Source: Andrena cerasifolii (taxonomy: Eukaryota; Arthropoda; Insecta; Hymenoptera; Andrenidae). Taken from it: a DNA stretch of 64,000 nucleotides. Shown here in pieces: positions 19,681 to 30,983 of this stretch. The notes beneath the pieces are model-generated. The model was given only the letters and a program-made list of their open reading frames with translations, was not told where the DNA came from and searched no databases. The translations under genes were made by a program, and so were the position numbers. Where the stretch lies: NCBI RefSeq assembly GCF_050908995.1, contig NC_135119.1:23651001-23715000 (forward strand), written 5' to 3'. Position 1 is the first letter of the stretch. Every line of letters begins with the position of its first letter.

Positions 19681-22394
19681 ATTCAGACCTCGCTCGGATT
19701 GTTTTTAATTTGCGGATTACGGAATTTTGAAATTTTTTGAATTATGTGTAATTAGAGGTAGCCTGAATGAGGTCGTTGTTGCATTTATTTTTATTTGAAA
19801 GATTCTTTGGTAGTCAGTGGCGTACTCAGGATTTAATCTTGGGGGAGCCGAGTTGAAGGGATAAAAGTATTTCCAATGCACGTTCAATAAAATTCATTCG
19901 GTGATTATGTAAATTTAGTTACTGAATAAAATCCAGTTCTCCTTTATTTTTACAAAGCCCCTCCTTTGTTGGCAGTGCCCTCGCAAAGAGATGATAGAAG
20001 ATATAGGAATTTAAATTTTCATTGCTTGTATTCGAAGCACGGGGAGAGCTGGACAAGACATTCCCGGCAGAAGTGGCCGCCTCGAAAGGCTTGACCGACT
20101 TGAAACGGTATTTGGTCAAACCTTGCGCCACTTAAAGTCCTAATGGCAGAGGCAGTTAATACCGTAACGATATTTAATTTTTGCTATTCAAGCCTGGGAC
20201 TACTCACTAGGTAGAGACTTAAATAATTAATTCCGTTGCCTGGACAAAAGTTACGTCAGCGTGCAGTTTTACGACTAGAGCTTGTTAAAACCTTAACTAT
20301 GTAGAACCTTTGTTTATTAATGAATTGAAATATCAAACTTCGCGGCAAAAAAGGGCAATTACCGCTTTTGCGTTCTCACTCGCAATAATGAAGTGCAAAC
20401 GTTCGTAAGGACTTAAAATTTTTGTTTTCAGGAAAATAAATCGTACGTGCATTCCTACATACACCACATTCGTTATTATAATTTATATTACTATGGTATA
20501 CGTCGAAATACACAGGTCAGCGTAACATTAATTACTACGATGTAGTTTAATAGAATAATATCGTGGCTGCTTTAAAAAAAATCATTATACAAAGCACTGG
20601 TATTTTTTAAAACAGAAAAAACGTAAGTTCCCTCATAAATCTTGATTAACGAATCAATTAAAAGCGGCTTGTGAAAATAAAAATATTTACTGGATGTGTT
20701 ATCAGGGATGTCATCAATAATTCTCCTCGTATAAGATAAAAATCTTGCGCCGGCTAGTTTCACTGTCGGAATAAAATTAATGGTACACAGGTAGAATTAC
20801 TATCGTTTCACATTATGATTTGTCAACGATATCTTTTTTCGCGATTGATGATCTTCGTAAACATTCCGTTTAGCTGCCTTCCACTCGTTCGATCGAAATA
20901 TGAAATTTAATGAAATGAATCCATTAGAGCGTCTTAACCGTGTCATTTCCGGTATTTGATTTTAAATTATGATTCGCTGAATACCAAAGTCCCGTGGTGC
21001 GAGAACGGTAGCTTTCCCCCCCCCCCCCCCCCCCCACTGGGTCCCCATAAACTGGTGGCTTTCCGTCGATTCGATCGCGGCAGCATGCTAAAACTGCTCG
21101 CGGTACAAAGACCGTTGAGAATGTAACTCATCGTTGCAGTTTGAAAATCTTTCTCCCCAAGTTTTCGAACGGGACAATTGTTTCCCTCGCGTCAGATTTG
21201 GCACATTAAGAAGGGGAAACAAAGAAGAAGTGAATCCGCTTGTGAGATTTTATCTCGCCGGCATAGCGCTCCCATCATTTCGATCTTAACGATAACAGCC
21301 ACTTAGAGATTGTCGTTTAGTTTCTAACTATGGGCGTTGTGATTTTGTAGACGTTAAACGAGTAAAGTTTGTTTATTGTTTGATATTCCGATAGCTGCAC
21401 CTATCACATATAGCCGTATCTATATATAGCTATTCGAATAATGAAATAAAAAGTAATGTTTTCAGGAATTAATCATGTTAAGTACTTACTTCCATATGAG
21501 ATAACACACGTTTTATTGGTAGAGAACTTCGAAACAACAGCGACAGGTAACAAGACTGGTTATCAGCTTTTACACTTATAGTATTATTTAGCAGTGTGCA
21601 TATGATTCGCGTGAAACGTAATTATCGATCTTTTTTTGCATCCATAATAGGTAAAAACTCGCGCAACTAAATATTCAGCCATGCGCTAATTATCCACACA
21701 AGAGTCATGTACGTTTAAAGGCGAGTACTCATTAACGAACAGTTCACAAACAACTCACACAGCACAGACGTCTTAAACACGCCAATTGTACGTCCGTTTT
21801 AAGCCTGGACGGCTCTAGGACGTCTTTTCGGCGTCCGTGTGCTATCTGGAAATAATGCCCGCGAGCAGTTGGCAAAGTTTTTCTAACCTCTACTCGATCG
21901 TTTCGCGAACATTGCTCGTGTCAAGGCGGGAACTCACTAGCAAACGGGTCACGAACACTAGTAATAATCTAGATAGCGTTCGGAAAAATGTGTCCACGTT
22001 TTCTATTGGTCGACGCCATTGCTCTCCTAAAGCGGAAATAGAGAGAGCAAGTAAATAAGATCTAACAATTGGATCCCACAACATTGAGCGAAAAGTGGGA
22101 TCAGCAGCAAACTTCATTTAATACTGAGGCGTGTGATCTTTGACCTAAGGAGGGCAGTATTCTTTTAAAATGTGCCCGCCGATTTGTGACTTCCGCTATA
22201 GGACAAAATGGTGGACACATCTTCCGATCACTACCTAGAGGATCACTAACGAACACTGTTGGCAAACGCTGCCCACGAGCAGTTCGCGAACTTTTTATAA
22301 CCACTATTCGATAGTTTCGCGAACGTTGCTCGTGTAAAAAATTCTCGAACAGTTCCCGAACTGTTATAAATATTCTGTCAAAGAGGAGATATAA
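19681..22394. other. Non-coding interval, 19.7-22.4 kb
   Basis: No recognised gene. At about 19804 a cagtggcgtactcagg motif resembles one terminus of the CAGTGGCGGAT family seen at 24.75 kb, without a visible partner. A 20-nt cytosine run sits at 21016-21035. A repeated gcgaacattgctcgtg block is listed separately. Confidence 0.45.
21862..22335. repeat. Pair of 60 bp direct repeats 413 bp apart
   Basis: Copies at 21862-21921 and 22275-22335 share cgagcagttsgc, then actcgat(c/a)gtttcgcgaac and ttgctcgtgt with a few substitutions. Further cgaacagttc words are scattered nearby (22340-22370, 22730-22860), so this may be a decayed tandem or transposon-internal repeat. No coding frame is convincing. 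Confidence 0.5.
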
Positions 22395-22594
22395 TAAGAG
22401 GCGTCACTCCGGGCGGAACCTTTGAAGTCCTTACTTGCCCTTGGCATTTAAATTGGTTATCTATTCGAGCGGGATATTCAAATCGACTAAATGTACCTTA
22501 CCGCAATTTGCTGATTATTGCCGAATGGGCGTTTAAATTGGTTGTCTAGTGATTTTCCTAGTTTATGTCTGTCCTTGTCGAGTGACGCCTCTTA
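22395..22594. mobile_element. 200 bp MITE, taagaggcg family, copy 1
   Basis: Terminal taagaggcgtcactc is mirrored by gagtgacgcctctta. The interior contains two mutually similar segments, gcatttaaattggtt and gcgtttaaattggtt. A second copy lies at 39121-39319. The bases just outside (atataa and ttatat) are also complementary, so the target duplication is unclear. Confidence 0.7.
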
Positions 22595-24753
22595 TTATAT
22601 CTACTCTTTGATTCTGTTACACCAGTCTAGCAGGTGCTTGGGGAATCAGTTCGTTGTTTGGTCGCATTTTAATCAGAAGAATCTCGCTGCAAGGGATTGT
22701 GGTTATAAAACGTCTGCGAACAGTGTTTAGGAAATGTTCGCTGGTGAGTACGGCCCTTTTAACTTTACACTACGAACAGTCCAGGAATAGTATGCGAGCA
22801 GGTACGCGAACAGAGGATTTCTAGGAAAATCAATTCTGTTCTCGAACGGTTTGCGAACGCTGGTGGAGACGCACCTTAATGTTATTTCTTTCTTTTGTTT
22901 ACGCGACTGTTCCAATGCATTATTGAAAAATACACGCTTTATGAGACATTTGCAAGGTATACTGGCCTTAACTTTAGGCATGTATATTCTTATTCTTCCT
23001 CTCGACTAATGGGATTCAACGTTACGAAGGTTATTCTTTCTCGTTCGGACGAAATTATAGGTATACATACGCATCGACCGAGTTTCGTACTGCTCGAGTA
23101 AATATAAACGAACCTTCTATAAGAATAAAGGTTCAAGTGAATTGATTTCTATTTGAATAAATTTCTTGGTTAGAGGAAGGCAGAATAATACGAAGGAAAA
23201 ATAACTTTTAGTATAGCTTGTCGCTCAATTGTTGTTTTCGACAATTTATTCACCGCCGACTCGATTATTTCAATGACATTTGTTCAAGCCGGTATATTGT
23301 AAAAGTGTTTGTAGAGTTCCTTATTGAAATTTGCATACACCAGCTCAAGAAATATGATTCAAATTACCTGACACGTGTCATAAAAACAATATTATTATAA
23401 AAAATTACTAGGTACATCGTAATATAATTATTATACTGTATGTATATATTTAAAACATTCAACTCACGCCATTTCGGCATAAACATAAAATTCTCGTCCT
23501 CGATCGTACAGAAAATGAAGATTAAAAGCAAATTTTTTTTAGAATACTCTAGAATTGCTATTCCTCGTTTTTTTTTTTGCTTAAAATTCCCCAAATCTGT
23601 ATTCAGTATCAACCAGCGTGCACGTGATATCCTTATGTAATCTAGAAGAATGTAACCGGGACGAATTACAAAATGGCTTATGCATAAACTCGGTATTCAC
23701 ATGTGCATCTACATTCTTAGGTCATCCATCTACAGATCATTCCTGACGAAACATATTCGAATCTCTCTTACTTTCTGAAAGTATTCTAAAACCGTGCATA
23801 CTCTTTGCCTCGTATAAAAATCTTACCAAGGTGTTTGCTTGGGAAAAGTTGAAGAAACCTGACGAATAAACTTGTGGAGCTATGAATGTTGATTACAGAA
23901 TAGAAAATGATTAAAGTGCGTTACCCCTGCGCGATTATGTCGGATGCAATAGAAAGTGTGCAGCGGCGCGTGGTTCTTAGACTTCCATATGGAGGCAATG
24001 CCGATGATTATCGAGCATTCTGCTGCCAGCCATCAGCTTAATATCGCGAATCTGGCGCATGCCTTGAAACAAGATCATCGGGATGCTAGAACGTGTTCTG
24101 ATATTACGTGTAAACAGATGAAGCGCGAAGCACAGAGAGAAAGTTCGATTACGAGCTTCCTTTCGTGCCGGTAAAATTAACATAAATCTCGGAAAAATTT
24201 TATCCGCGCGTAACGCAATCGGACTGGGGGGGGGGGGAGATTTTTTTTCTTTCACATAATAATTGTGCGCGAAACCACGAACACGACTTTGCGACGGCAC
24301 GACGGATAATAATTTTCAGAAATAACTGTCTGTAAATATTTCATACTCATTTGGCGTTAAAAACAGTGTAATCTCCGCGTGTAACGGGATGCGATTCTTT
24401 GCAGCAACTGGGGCATATTAACTGGTTTTACTGTAGTTCCTCCTTCTTATGAAACTTCTTGGTGACCGCAATTACGTCGGTATTTTGACGGCCCCGGGTA
24501 CAAATCAGTTCGAGAAATCTTGGTTGGATGCGTATTTGTTCTTATTGTACTACGCTATATGTACAAGAGAGTGGAAACTTTTTTATGACGATCGCGAAAT
24601 CCTTGTTTTTAATGGAGATGTGATACAGAAGACGCAAATTCGATAGCAGTTATTACGATATCGAGTTCCCTATATGAATATTTATTTATTTTTTCTATGT
24701 ATAATTAATTTTAATAATTTCGATCTCTTTGTCAGCCGATACAGACCCTGTAC
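22595..24753. other. Non-coding interval, 22.6-24.75 kb
   Basis: Only short frames with no known domain. The frame at 23956-24174 (plus) has an unremarkable sequence and no splice partner I could define. A 10-nt guanine run lies at about 24225-24236. No RNA gene was recognised. Confidence 0.45.
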
Positions 24754-25003
24754 CAGTGGCGGATTCAGGATCCTTTCTTGGAGGGGGCGAAATATGTCAA
24801 ACTACCTAAGTACATTTTTGAACCTTCTTTTACAAGATTTAAAATTCGCTTGTAATTTATATTTTAATATCTCTGATACTATAACCTAAATAATTAAATT
24901 CACATTATTTATTTATACCGAATAGTATACAGTGTCATAATATTTTTCTATTTTATTACTCTTGGGGGGGAGGGGCGATCGCCCCCCTCTGGATCCGCCC
25001 TTG
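24754..25003. mobile_element. 250 bp MITE with CAGTGGCGGAT termini, about 8 bp TSD
   Basis: The left end cagtggcggattcagg and the right end (reverse complement) caagggcggatccag form inverted repeats. Flanks ccctgtac (24746-24753) and ccctgtat (25004-25011) agree at 7 of 8 bases, an hAT-type duplication length. No coding capacity. Confidence 0.65.
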
Positions 25004-25119
25004 CCCTGTATACATCGTCTGGTAATAGTAGTAGTTGATATTTTGTAATTTAACAATTGAACTGTTATACCCCTCGATAATGCTAAGTGAAATAACTTCA
25101 GCTGAATTTGATTTCTGCA

Positions 25120-26168
25120 CAGGGGCGGATTTGAAGATTTAGCGGCCCTAGGCTAACCAGAGTCTGTCCCAATCTCCGCGACATATCATCATATATGTTA
25201 ATTTATAAGAGTCGAGACAATTTCAAAATTAATTCAATATGGCAACTCACATATGAGTCATTGCTAATTCACTACATGAAGAAAAAAAGTGAATAACTTT
25301 TAGAGCTGCCTCAAGCCTGTGTTCCTGACACAGAAAGGTTCGAACCTTTTCCAATTTGTTTGGATGAATTTTTGTGGGTCCCCCAAAATTGCCGCGGCCC
25401 AAAATTTGACGCTCCCCCAAATTTGTCTCTCCCCAAAATTTGCTACTCCCCAAAACCTGATGCTCTCCCAATTTTGCCGCTCTCCAAAATTCATCGCTCC
25501 CCAAAATTTGATGCTCCCCCAATTTTGCCGCTCTCCAAAATTCATCGCTCCCCAAAATTTGTTGCTTCCCAAAATTTAAAGCTCTCCCAAAGTTTCTGCT
25601 TCCCAAAATTTAAAGCTCCCCCAAATTTTCCGCTTTTCAAAATTGGTCATTTCCCAAAATTTGATGCTTCCCCAAATTTGCCGCTCACCAAAATTCATCG
25701 CTCCCCAAAATTTAAAGCTCCCCCAATTTTTTTGCTTTCCAAAATTTAAAGCTCCCCAAATTTTCCACTCCCCAAAATTTGATGCTCCTCCAAATTTGCC
25801 ACTCTCCAAAATTCATCACTCCCCAAAATTTGATGGTCCCCCAAATTTGTCGCTCTCCAAAATTTATCGCTCTCCAAAATTTAAAGCTCCCGCAAATTTT
25901 CTGCTTTCCAAAATTTGATGCTCCCCCAAATTTGTTGCTTTCCAAAATTTAAAGCTCCCCCAAATTTTCCGCTTTCCAAAATTTGTCGCTTCCCAAAATT
26001 TAAAGCTCCCCCAAATGTTTTGTTTTCCAAAATTTAAAGCTCCACCAAATTTTCCGCTTTCCAAAATTTGCCGCTCCCTAAAATTTGCTATTCCCCAAAA
26101 TTTGCCGCTCCCCCGAATTTGCCGCCCTAGGCTGCAGCCTGCTTAGCCTATACCCAAATCCACGCCTG
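25120..26168. mobile_element. 1,049 bp element with exact 8 bp TSD carrying a tandem array
   Basis: The termini caggggcggatttg and (reverse complement) caggcgtggatttg are inverted repeats. The 8 bp target duplication tttctgca is exact (25112-25119 and 26169-26176). Inside the ends lie subterminal inverted segments (cggccctaggct and agcctagggcggc). The body is the 17 bp tandem array. No transposase is present, so it is non-autonomous; the 8 bp duplication suggests the hAT superfamily. Its termini are related to those of the neighbouring element at 24754-25003. Confidence 0.75.
25385..26125. repeat. Tandem array of a 17 bp monomer with 51 bp higher-order units
   Basis: The basic unit is about gctccccaaaatttgat (17 bp), repeated roughly 40 times with substitutions. 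Triplets of units form near-identical 51 bp blocks around 25480-25560. Because stop codons are rare in this unit, long frames stay open on both strands and in several phases. One strand reads as repeated WG, FGE and KFW words, the other as SPKF and PPNL words. I treat these as by-products of the repeat, not genes. Confidence 0.85.
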
Positions 26169-29100
26169 TTTCTGCAGTGAAATCCTGCACTTGAAACCTT
26201 TCTTCATATTCGATTTCATCGGTTTTGAATTAGGCGTATTTATAGAATCTATAGAAGGAAGACACGCTCATTAAATATTCTGCATTGTTCGGCTACACTG
26301 ATGACATTTCAAATTTTTTTTAAAACGACTTTACGCGACATTGTGGTTTTTCCGCGGACTTGATAAAAACAAGCTGGAATGAGCTTGATTTTTATGTACA
26401 TTGTCTGATACATAAGTGACGACTCTTTTAACATTGACGATGAAAGCGAATCATTGAAACGAGGCTACTTAAATACCCGGGGTCGGGACCCGTTCACGCA
26501 ATCAATGACTATCGGGTTTTTGAATTTTAACTCGGAAATCAACATAAAGCAAGCCGTGGGTTACACACAAGTGTATTCGTCAGCGCCGTTTTATTGCTCG
26601 TTAAATCTGTTCTTCGGTTTTAGCGCCAAAAGCGAGAAAACGTCGATTTATCAGTATCTTAGTGTTTCCAACTGGATCAGTTTAGCCAAGTCAGATGCAA
26701 TCTGCTTAGTACTATGCATATTACTATACAGTATAAAATTTATAAAATAATATAGGGCATATAACACTACGCGTAGACATAATACAATATAAAATTGCGA
26801 ACATAAAAAAACTAGCTCATCAATTAAATTTAAGCAACTAGGTACTAGATATAAAGTAAAAAGTTAATAAACAATCGACGCGACGATCTTGTAAAACAAT
26901 TTACAAGAATAAAATCAGAAGCTTAATATATATATATATAGTGCGTCACGTTTATGATTCATTCCTCTTAAACAAATTCCATTGCATAATCGAATAAACA
27001 TAGCTTCTATCATTGCTCGTGCACGTGGAATTTCTGTCTACTACTCCGCGTGGAAATCCCCCATCTATATATTCATAAGAAAAAGCCGCGAACTTTGGAT
27101 ACATTAATAAATAAAAAGCAGCAAAATTGTAAGAACAAAAAGCTGAGTCACATGAAGCTTGAGTGGATGATTAAAAAGTAAACCGGAAGTGGAGTGAGTA
27201 AAGAAGGAAAGATATTTATTTAGGATTGAAGAAATACATAAATTAACTCGCGATTAAACGCCCATTCAAACTGCATACAGAAGGGTTTATGAAACCGAAA
27301 TTGTCACATAAACTCCGTCTAAATTTACGTGTGTTAGCAGATTACACAGAGTTTGGGAGATAATTTAAAAAAGTTTCGACTTTCAAGTACATTTCTGAGG
27401 GGAATATTCGTTGAGCAGCGTTAAGCAGCTTTCGAAGTTTGCCGCGCGGTAGCGCCAGCGTCGAATTATTGATTCAGTCAGTACCGGGGGGTGATTGTGA
27501 AACGCAAGGATCTCTGTGTTTTTTTAAATACAGCGATGTTAAATAAATACTGTTTTGTGGTGGTCAGGTGAAGAGCCCAGAGTTTTAAGGCTGGGGCAAG
27601 TGTGTTCGATGCATGTTCAACATACGCATCAATCACGCGGCTGAAAAGAGTCTTACAAAAATGTGTCCTAGCCTCATTCCAGACCGTTAATCGAAGTAAT
27701 AAATATCTTTTCGGGGTGAGTAAGGATCCTCTTATATGAAAATCTGGGATCTTGGTTTCTAACTGATTTAACGTTAAGTTCATGGAATATTGCTTAAAGC
27801 AAATAATAATATTTTCTTCGAAAGCCAAATAATGAAGGGTGAAGATTGTGTTTTTATTTTGGTAATAATCCCGAATAACAATCGATCCGATTGAATTCAA
27901 CAATGAATAAAGAGAAATGAAACGCAATTAAATAGTAAATGATATTTAAATGTACGAAGCTTATAATAATATGGTATAAAAGGTATTCTAAAGTGACATT
28001 ATAATAAGTAATACGTTTTTGCTAAAAAATATACTTAATATGTAAGTCTGCCTACTGTGAAAATAAATATTCTGGTACGATATTCGTATCGATAACAGTA
28101 AAGGAACAATATTATTGTCGTTTACTTTCATAGTGATAAGTATTTGGGAAAGTGATAATGAAAGTCATATTTAGATAAGTTTGGGAGAAATAGTAAATAA
28201 AGTTACGTGCATCAGTAACATCACAAATAGTTGAATTCAGTGTTAAGTCATTTTTCTAAAGAAAGCTGGGATTTTTGATAATTTGGAGGAACTGTTAAAG
28301 AAGTATAAGAATAGAATTTTATTATAAAGTAGCAATCTGTTCGAATAAACAAAATCATTATATTATGTATTTTATGGGTGATAAATGAGTAGAGAATATA
28401 TAATTGATGATTGTAATAAAACAAGCATTGAAGCACAATAATTAAAAGCTAAGATACTTCACTTCGCACATTAACTTATTATTATTATACTTGGCGTCCT
28501 GCGTCTGTTTATCAAATTACACGTATAGCGTTCATAATTCATTTTACTTCAACTCATAATGAAGTGTACACAAGTGATAGTTATAGCACATAAAGGAAAG
28601 TTGTATATAAATCATTGCACCATTGTCTAAAAGGTGGCTTACAAGTAAAAGTATGTTACAGATGCATATGTCTAGAAATTTAAAAGTTAAACAGTTAAAT
28701 CTCTTGAAGAATATTGTAAATTTGATAGTCATATTTGAAGTAAAGAATATTGATACATGTTCACATTTGTTTTTATTAGTTATTGGTTGTAATTTTACAC
28801 GACGGGAATTGAAAAACTTTGTAAAATGTGGGAAAATTATTTTAGAGAATTTTCAACTTTTATAAAAAAAACTTCATAAAAAAATGTATGAAAAAAATAT
28901 TCGCTACCGATCATCGGTAACTCGGCCCTTCTGTAAAATGTTTCACGGATGCGCCGCCGCGAGCGCACTAGAAATAAAAGCGCAAAAGTACCGTAAATTT
29001 GAAAAAATTACAATAATTATGTGACCGTTAAATGGTGCTTCGTGTGTAATATTGCAAAAAATAAAATACATAACAATTATATAAAAGTTAATTTGAGTGG

Positions 29101-30399
29101 TTTACAGTACCTGGTACCTGAATCCAGTTTCAAATTCTTAATCTTTAAGAAATCAAAGATTACTTAAAACTGGGCGAAAGATCGTTTATTTGATACTGCA
29201 AATATGGTTCACTGTTTCTTTTTTTAAATAAATATAGGAGTCACAGAAAAGATCTTATTATAGAAAAGTAAGAAATGTAATATATATCGATATATTTACA
29301 TGTACATGTATTAAATGACAAAAGCAATTGGATTAGATTGCTTGCGGATTTTAAGTATCTCCCGAGAGAACCTCGAGGAGAAAGTAGAAAGTACAGAGGT
29401 GCTAGCACTCACGTAAAGCAATATTTGAAAAAAGCATCATGTATGCAGAAACTCATCTAGCGCAAGCTAATATAAGGAATCATGTAAACTAATTTCGAAC
29501 TTAAACTTGGGCATTTATAATAATTACCATTCACCTTCAAAATCCATCTTGATAATTTCAAAACGATGTACAAAAGGAGAAATAATTTAAGCTGTTGTTA
29601 ATTCCAGAATCCGTAATATTACTGACGTATATTGCCGAATGGCTCCCTCGCTGAAGCTTATATCGCCAATGATAAAGAATTCCTTACTCAAATTGCAACA
29701 TTACAACTACACGCCACGCAATCAAACCGGGGATTACTTAAATTGATAACAATCAGGGTAGGCGGAGAAAATTTTGCCGAGCGTGAAGTCGGGGGGGGGG
29801 GGGGGTAGTACAAATTAAAAGATAAAATAGCTTAAAAAACAGTACTACAAAAACAGAAAATAAAAAATGGTAAAACGCTTTCGAAATTCCCGAGTGTGGA
29901 ATTCCACACGCAGAAGAATCTCCAGTGTGAATTACTGCACACATTCCGTACTACTCACGCCGTCCCTGCTGACAATACTCGCATACATCGCTCAACAATT
30001 CAAGAATCATTTGAATTCTAACGTCACTAATCTATACTATTCAGAACGTTTAGGGGCTCAGCGCCCCAAATCGTAGCCCAACTCTAAATACACGCTGCTC
30101 GATATAATTTGAATATTACCCAATCAAATAACCTCTGTCTAAATCGTCCAACACTGGAGGAGCTCTCACCGCGCAAACTACACATCCGAAGAAAATACGC
30201 GTGCACACCGTCCACGCGTTCTCTCCTACATGCACATTGTACAGTCCATAGAAGCTTTATATCCCGATTTCTCGCACCGGCGCACCGCCCGACCTACAGT
30301 CACTGCTCTAGCCTCGAAAGTAGCGCGATACATAGCTCGAGACAGCACCGAAAGATCGAGAAACACTAGGATCCGGATTTAGCCGGCCCCCTCCCCCTC
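26169..30399. other. Non-coding interval, 26.2-30.4 kb
   Basis: AT-rich DNA with a TA microsatellite (about 26928-26940) and a 15-nt guanine run (29791-29805). The longest frame is 149 codons on the minus strand (27927-27478), with no domain or splice context that I recognise; a 98-codon plus frame (26454-26750) is similar. The rightmost part becomes GC-richer towards the FATP first exon. I see no RNA gene. Confidence 0.45.
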
Positions 30400-30983
30400 G
30401 TATTACCGATACAATAATACTCGCGCACGCTGGACACTGTGGGTCATGGGATAACCGTTCACGGGCGTCCTCTGTACGCGCGCGTGTGGAGGGACGCTCG
30501 TTGCCCACGTGTGCGACACGCGCGAGGAGACGTGCATCTGACGAGCGTTGCGGTGTTTATGGTGTGTTGCAGGACGTAGAAAAGGGCGAGCTCCACACCG
30601 ACGCGGCGGCCCTCTCGTCGTCGATCTGTTCGCGGCCGACGTCTTCGTCGCGTACGTCGACGTCGGCCGAGAGCAGGGTCGAGCTCGAGGACAAGCTAAC
30701 GAGAGGCAGGCCAAATGTAGCGAGCGTGGAGGTGGAAGTGGAAGAAGCCTGCCCGAACAATGAACCGATAGGTACGCCGGGCGCAGAGGACGAACGGTAG
30801 ACGCGGCCACGGTTGGACGAACGGAACGAGCGTAATATCTTTGTGTGTGCAGGAGCGGGGACGGGGGCGACAACAACGACGACAACGGCGAAGACGAGGA
30901 CGCGAACGGGAACAGGAACGGAAACGAGCGAGCCGAGCCGGTGGAAGGCAGTCGGCCGCTTGCTTCGCCGCCTGGCGCTCATC
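30400..30983 (+). promoter_or_regulatory. CpG-rich 5' region and 5' UTR of the FATP gene
   Basis: GC- and CpG-rich sequence just before the FATP start codon, with two acceptor-like sites (gtgtgttgcag at about 30575 and tgtgtgtgcag at about 30851). This suggests spliced non-coding leader exons from further upstream. Long open frames on both strands (30403-30885 minus, 30557-31108 minus, 30486-30800 plus) are low-complexity Ser/Arg/Thr translations of GC-rich DNA. The transcription start cannot be fixed from sequence. Confidence 0.45.

Noticed and set aside
21016..21035. 20-nt cytosine run, and the guanine run at 29791-29805
   Set aside because: Simple homopolymers; their length may be inaccurate in the assembly and they carry no other signal.
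25247..26064. Seven or more open frames of 66-129 codons on both strands with repeated WG/FGE or SPKF words
   Set aside because: All are translations of the 17 bp tandem array in different phases; both strands being open at once is explained by the repeat unit.
25385..26125. Possible CRISPR-like array
   Set aside because: The units are contiguous 17 bp monomers with no unique spacers, inside a eukaryotic transposon-like element.
26454..26750. 98-codon plus-strand frame
   Set aside because: No recognisable domain, splice sites or neighbouring exon; within chance expectation.
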